Positions 21,855 to 22,028 of a stretch of DNA of 22,028 nt are shown piece by piece (the stretch's first letter is position 1; every line of letters begins with the position of its first letter). Location of the stretch: assembly GCA_937892105.1 (NCBI GenBank), contig CALAUZ010000067.1:1-22028 (forward strand). Direction: 5' to 3'. The stretch is from an uncultured Fretibacterium sp. GTDB lineage: Bacteria; Synergistota; Synergistia; Synergistales; Aminobacteriaceae. Under the pieces are notes generated by a model. It was given only the letters and a program-made list of their open reading frames with translations. It had not been told where the DNA came from and did not search any database. A program made the position numbers and the translations under genes.

Positions 21855-22028
21855 ATAGTCAGCACATTTTGAAAGCAGTAAATATAGCGGAAGCCAAGTC
21901 TGAAGTAAAACGAAGCGTATCTGTCACTGGTTTTTTAAGCCAATGCCAGAAATGTTCTATAGGATTAAGCTCGGGAGAATAAGGAGGTAGAAAAATAACT
22001 GTTCTATTGTACTTAGCAGCTATATCAA
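21855..22028 (-). mobile_element. IS630-family element, one end (partial)
   Basis: The end lies within the C-terminal coding region of the C5 methyltransferase gene. IS630-family elements target TA, and the sequence GC-TATAG-TCAGCACATTTT around 21853-21870 offers a TA junction; the exact end and the target duplication cannot be fixed because the other end is outside the window. The transposase stop is only a few bases inside the inferred end. Confidence 0.6.
21859..22028 (-). CDS. IS630-family transposase, C-terminal part
   Basis: Reading the minus strand from the window edge gives DIAAKYNRTVIFLPPYSPEL, then NPIEHFWHWLKKPVTDTL and a helical tail ending TAFKMC. The LPPYSPELNPIEHFW stretch is the conserved region around the last acidic residue (E) of the IS630/Tc1-mariner-type DDE transposases. 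Only 56 codons are visible, and the stop is at 21861-21859. Whether the full element is intact cannot be seen. Confidence 0.9.
   Translation of the reverse strand, partial: DIAAKYNRTVIFLPPYSPELNPIEHFWHWLKKPVTDTLRFTSDLASAIFTAFKMC

Larger units (their letters stand above)
18966..21872 (+). pseudogene. C5-cytosine DNA methyltransferase, interrupted by TGA, an intein and an IS
   Basis: The frame starts at TTG 18966 after AAGGAG (18953-18958) and shows motif I (SLFSGSGGFELAG). At the catalytic motif it reads GSP, TGA (19194-19196), L, then CQDMSLAGKRAGL, instead of GSPCQD: a 6-base in-frame insertion (TGACTT) before the catalytic Cys codon. Motif VI ENV carries an intein (19344-20315), followed by CGAFSSNGG and QHWGVPQRRTRIYLVADFDG (motif VIII). 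From about residue 430 to the end of the frame are nine degenerate repeats. The C-terminal motifs IX-X are missing because an IS630-type sequence replaces the end; IVSTF at the terminus is IS sequence. The protein is probably inactive unless TGA is read through. Confidence 0.85.

Noticed and set aside
1..22028. tRNA genes or a CRISPR array
   Set aside because: No cloverleaf with a GTTC-type T-loop and CCA end, and no regularly spaced repeats of 24-37 bp, were seen on either strand.

Overview
The window looks like the early (nucleotide metabolism and DNA modification) region of a temperate phage or prophage, or a phage-like plasmid, of an anaerobic Bacillota-like bacterium. The grounds are AGGAGG-type ribosome binding sites, frequent TTG and GTG starts, tightly packed or overlapping same-strand genes, an AntA-type antirepressor, a DUF3310 protein, a MazG-like protein, a class III (anaerobic) ribonucleotide reductase with its activase, ThyX, and five DNA methyltransferase genes. 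No structural, lysis or packaging genes are visible. The host genus cannot be read from the sequence; a Negativicutes-like or clostridial host is only a guess.

Layout. 1-1912: the end of an unknown gene, an antirepressor, an unknown gene and two related small membrane-protein genes, both broken (one in-frame TGA, one frameshift). 1912-2667: a gene-poor stretch with two intrinsic terminators, G-runs, inverted repeats and short direct repeats. 2668-5327: small zinc-finger, membrane, DUF3310 and MazG-like genes. 5332-11043: nrdD and nrdG. nrdD is cut into three exons by a 2.7-kb group II intron (6182-8917, encoding a reverse transcriptase/maturase with an HNH domain) and a 257-nt group I intron (9259-9515). 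The exons join exactly in frame to a 721-residue NrdD. 11165-12586: a conserved unknown phage protein, a strong terminator, a frameshifted small gene and a zinc-ribbon gene. 12589-17385: four consecutive beta-class amino-methyltransferase genes, the first with a ParB-like N-terminus and the fourth carrying an intein inside its catalytic DIPY motif. 17372-18946: thyX and an SPFH/band-7 membrane protein. 18966-21872: a C5-cytosine methyltransferase with an in-frame TGA at its catalytic PC motif, a second intein carrying a LAGLIDADG endonuclease, a nine-fold degenerate repeat region, and a 3' end cut off by an IS630-family transposase gene on the minus strand that runs off the window.

How it works together. 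NrdD/NrdG and ThyX would supply dNTPs and dTMP under anoxia, the MazG-like and DUF3310 proteins fit nucleotide-pool housekeeping, and the methyltransferases would modify phage DNA against host restriction. The most striking property is the load of self-splicing elements: one group II intron, one group I intron and two inteins within 14 kb, all in DNA-metabolism genes and at least three of them at catalytic motifs. Several reading frames are broken by single-base changes, and an IS has inserted in the last gene. That suggests either a decaying prophage or residual assembly errors.
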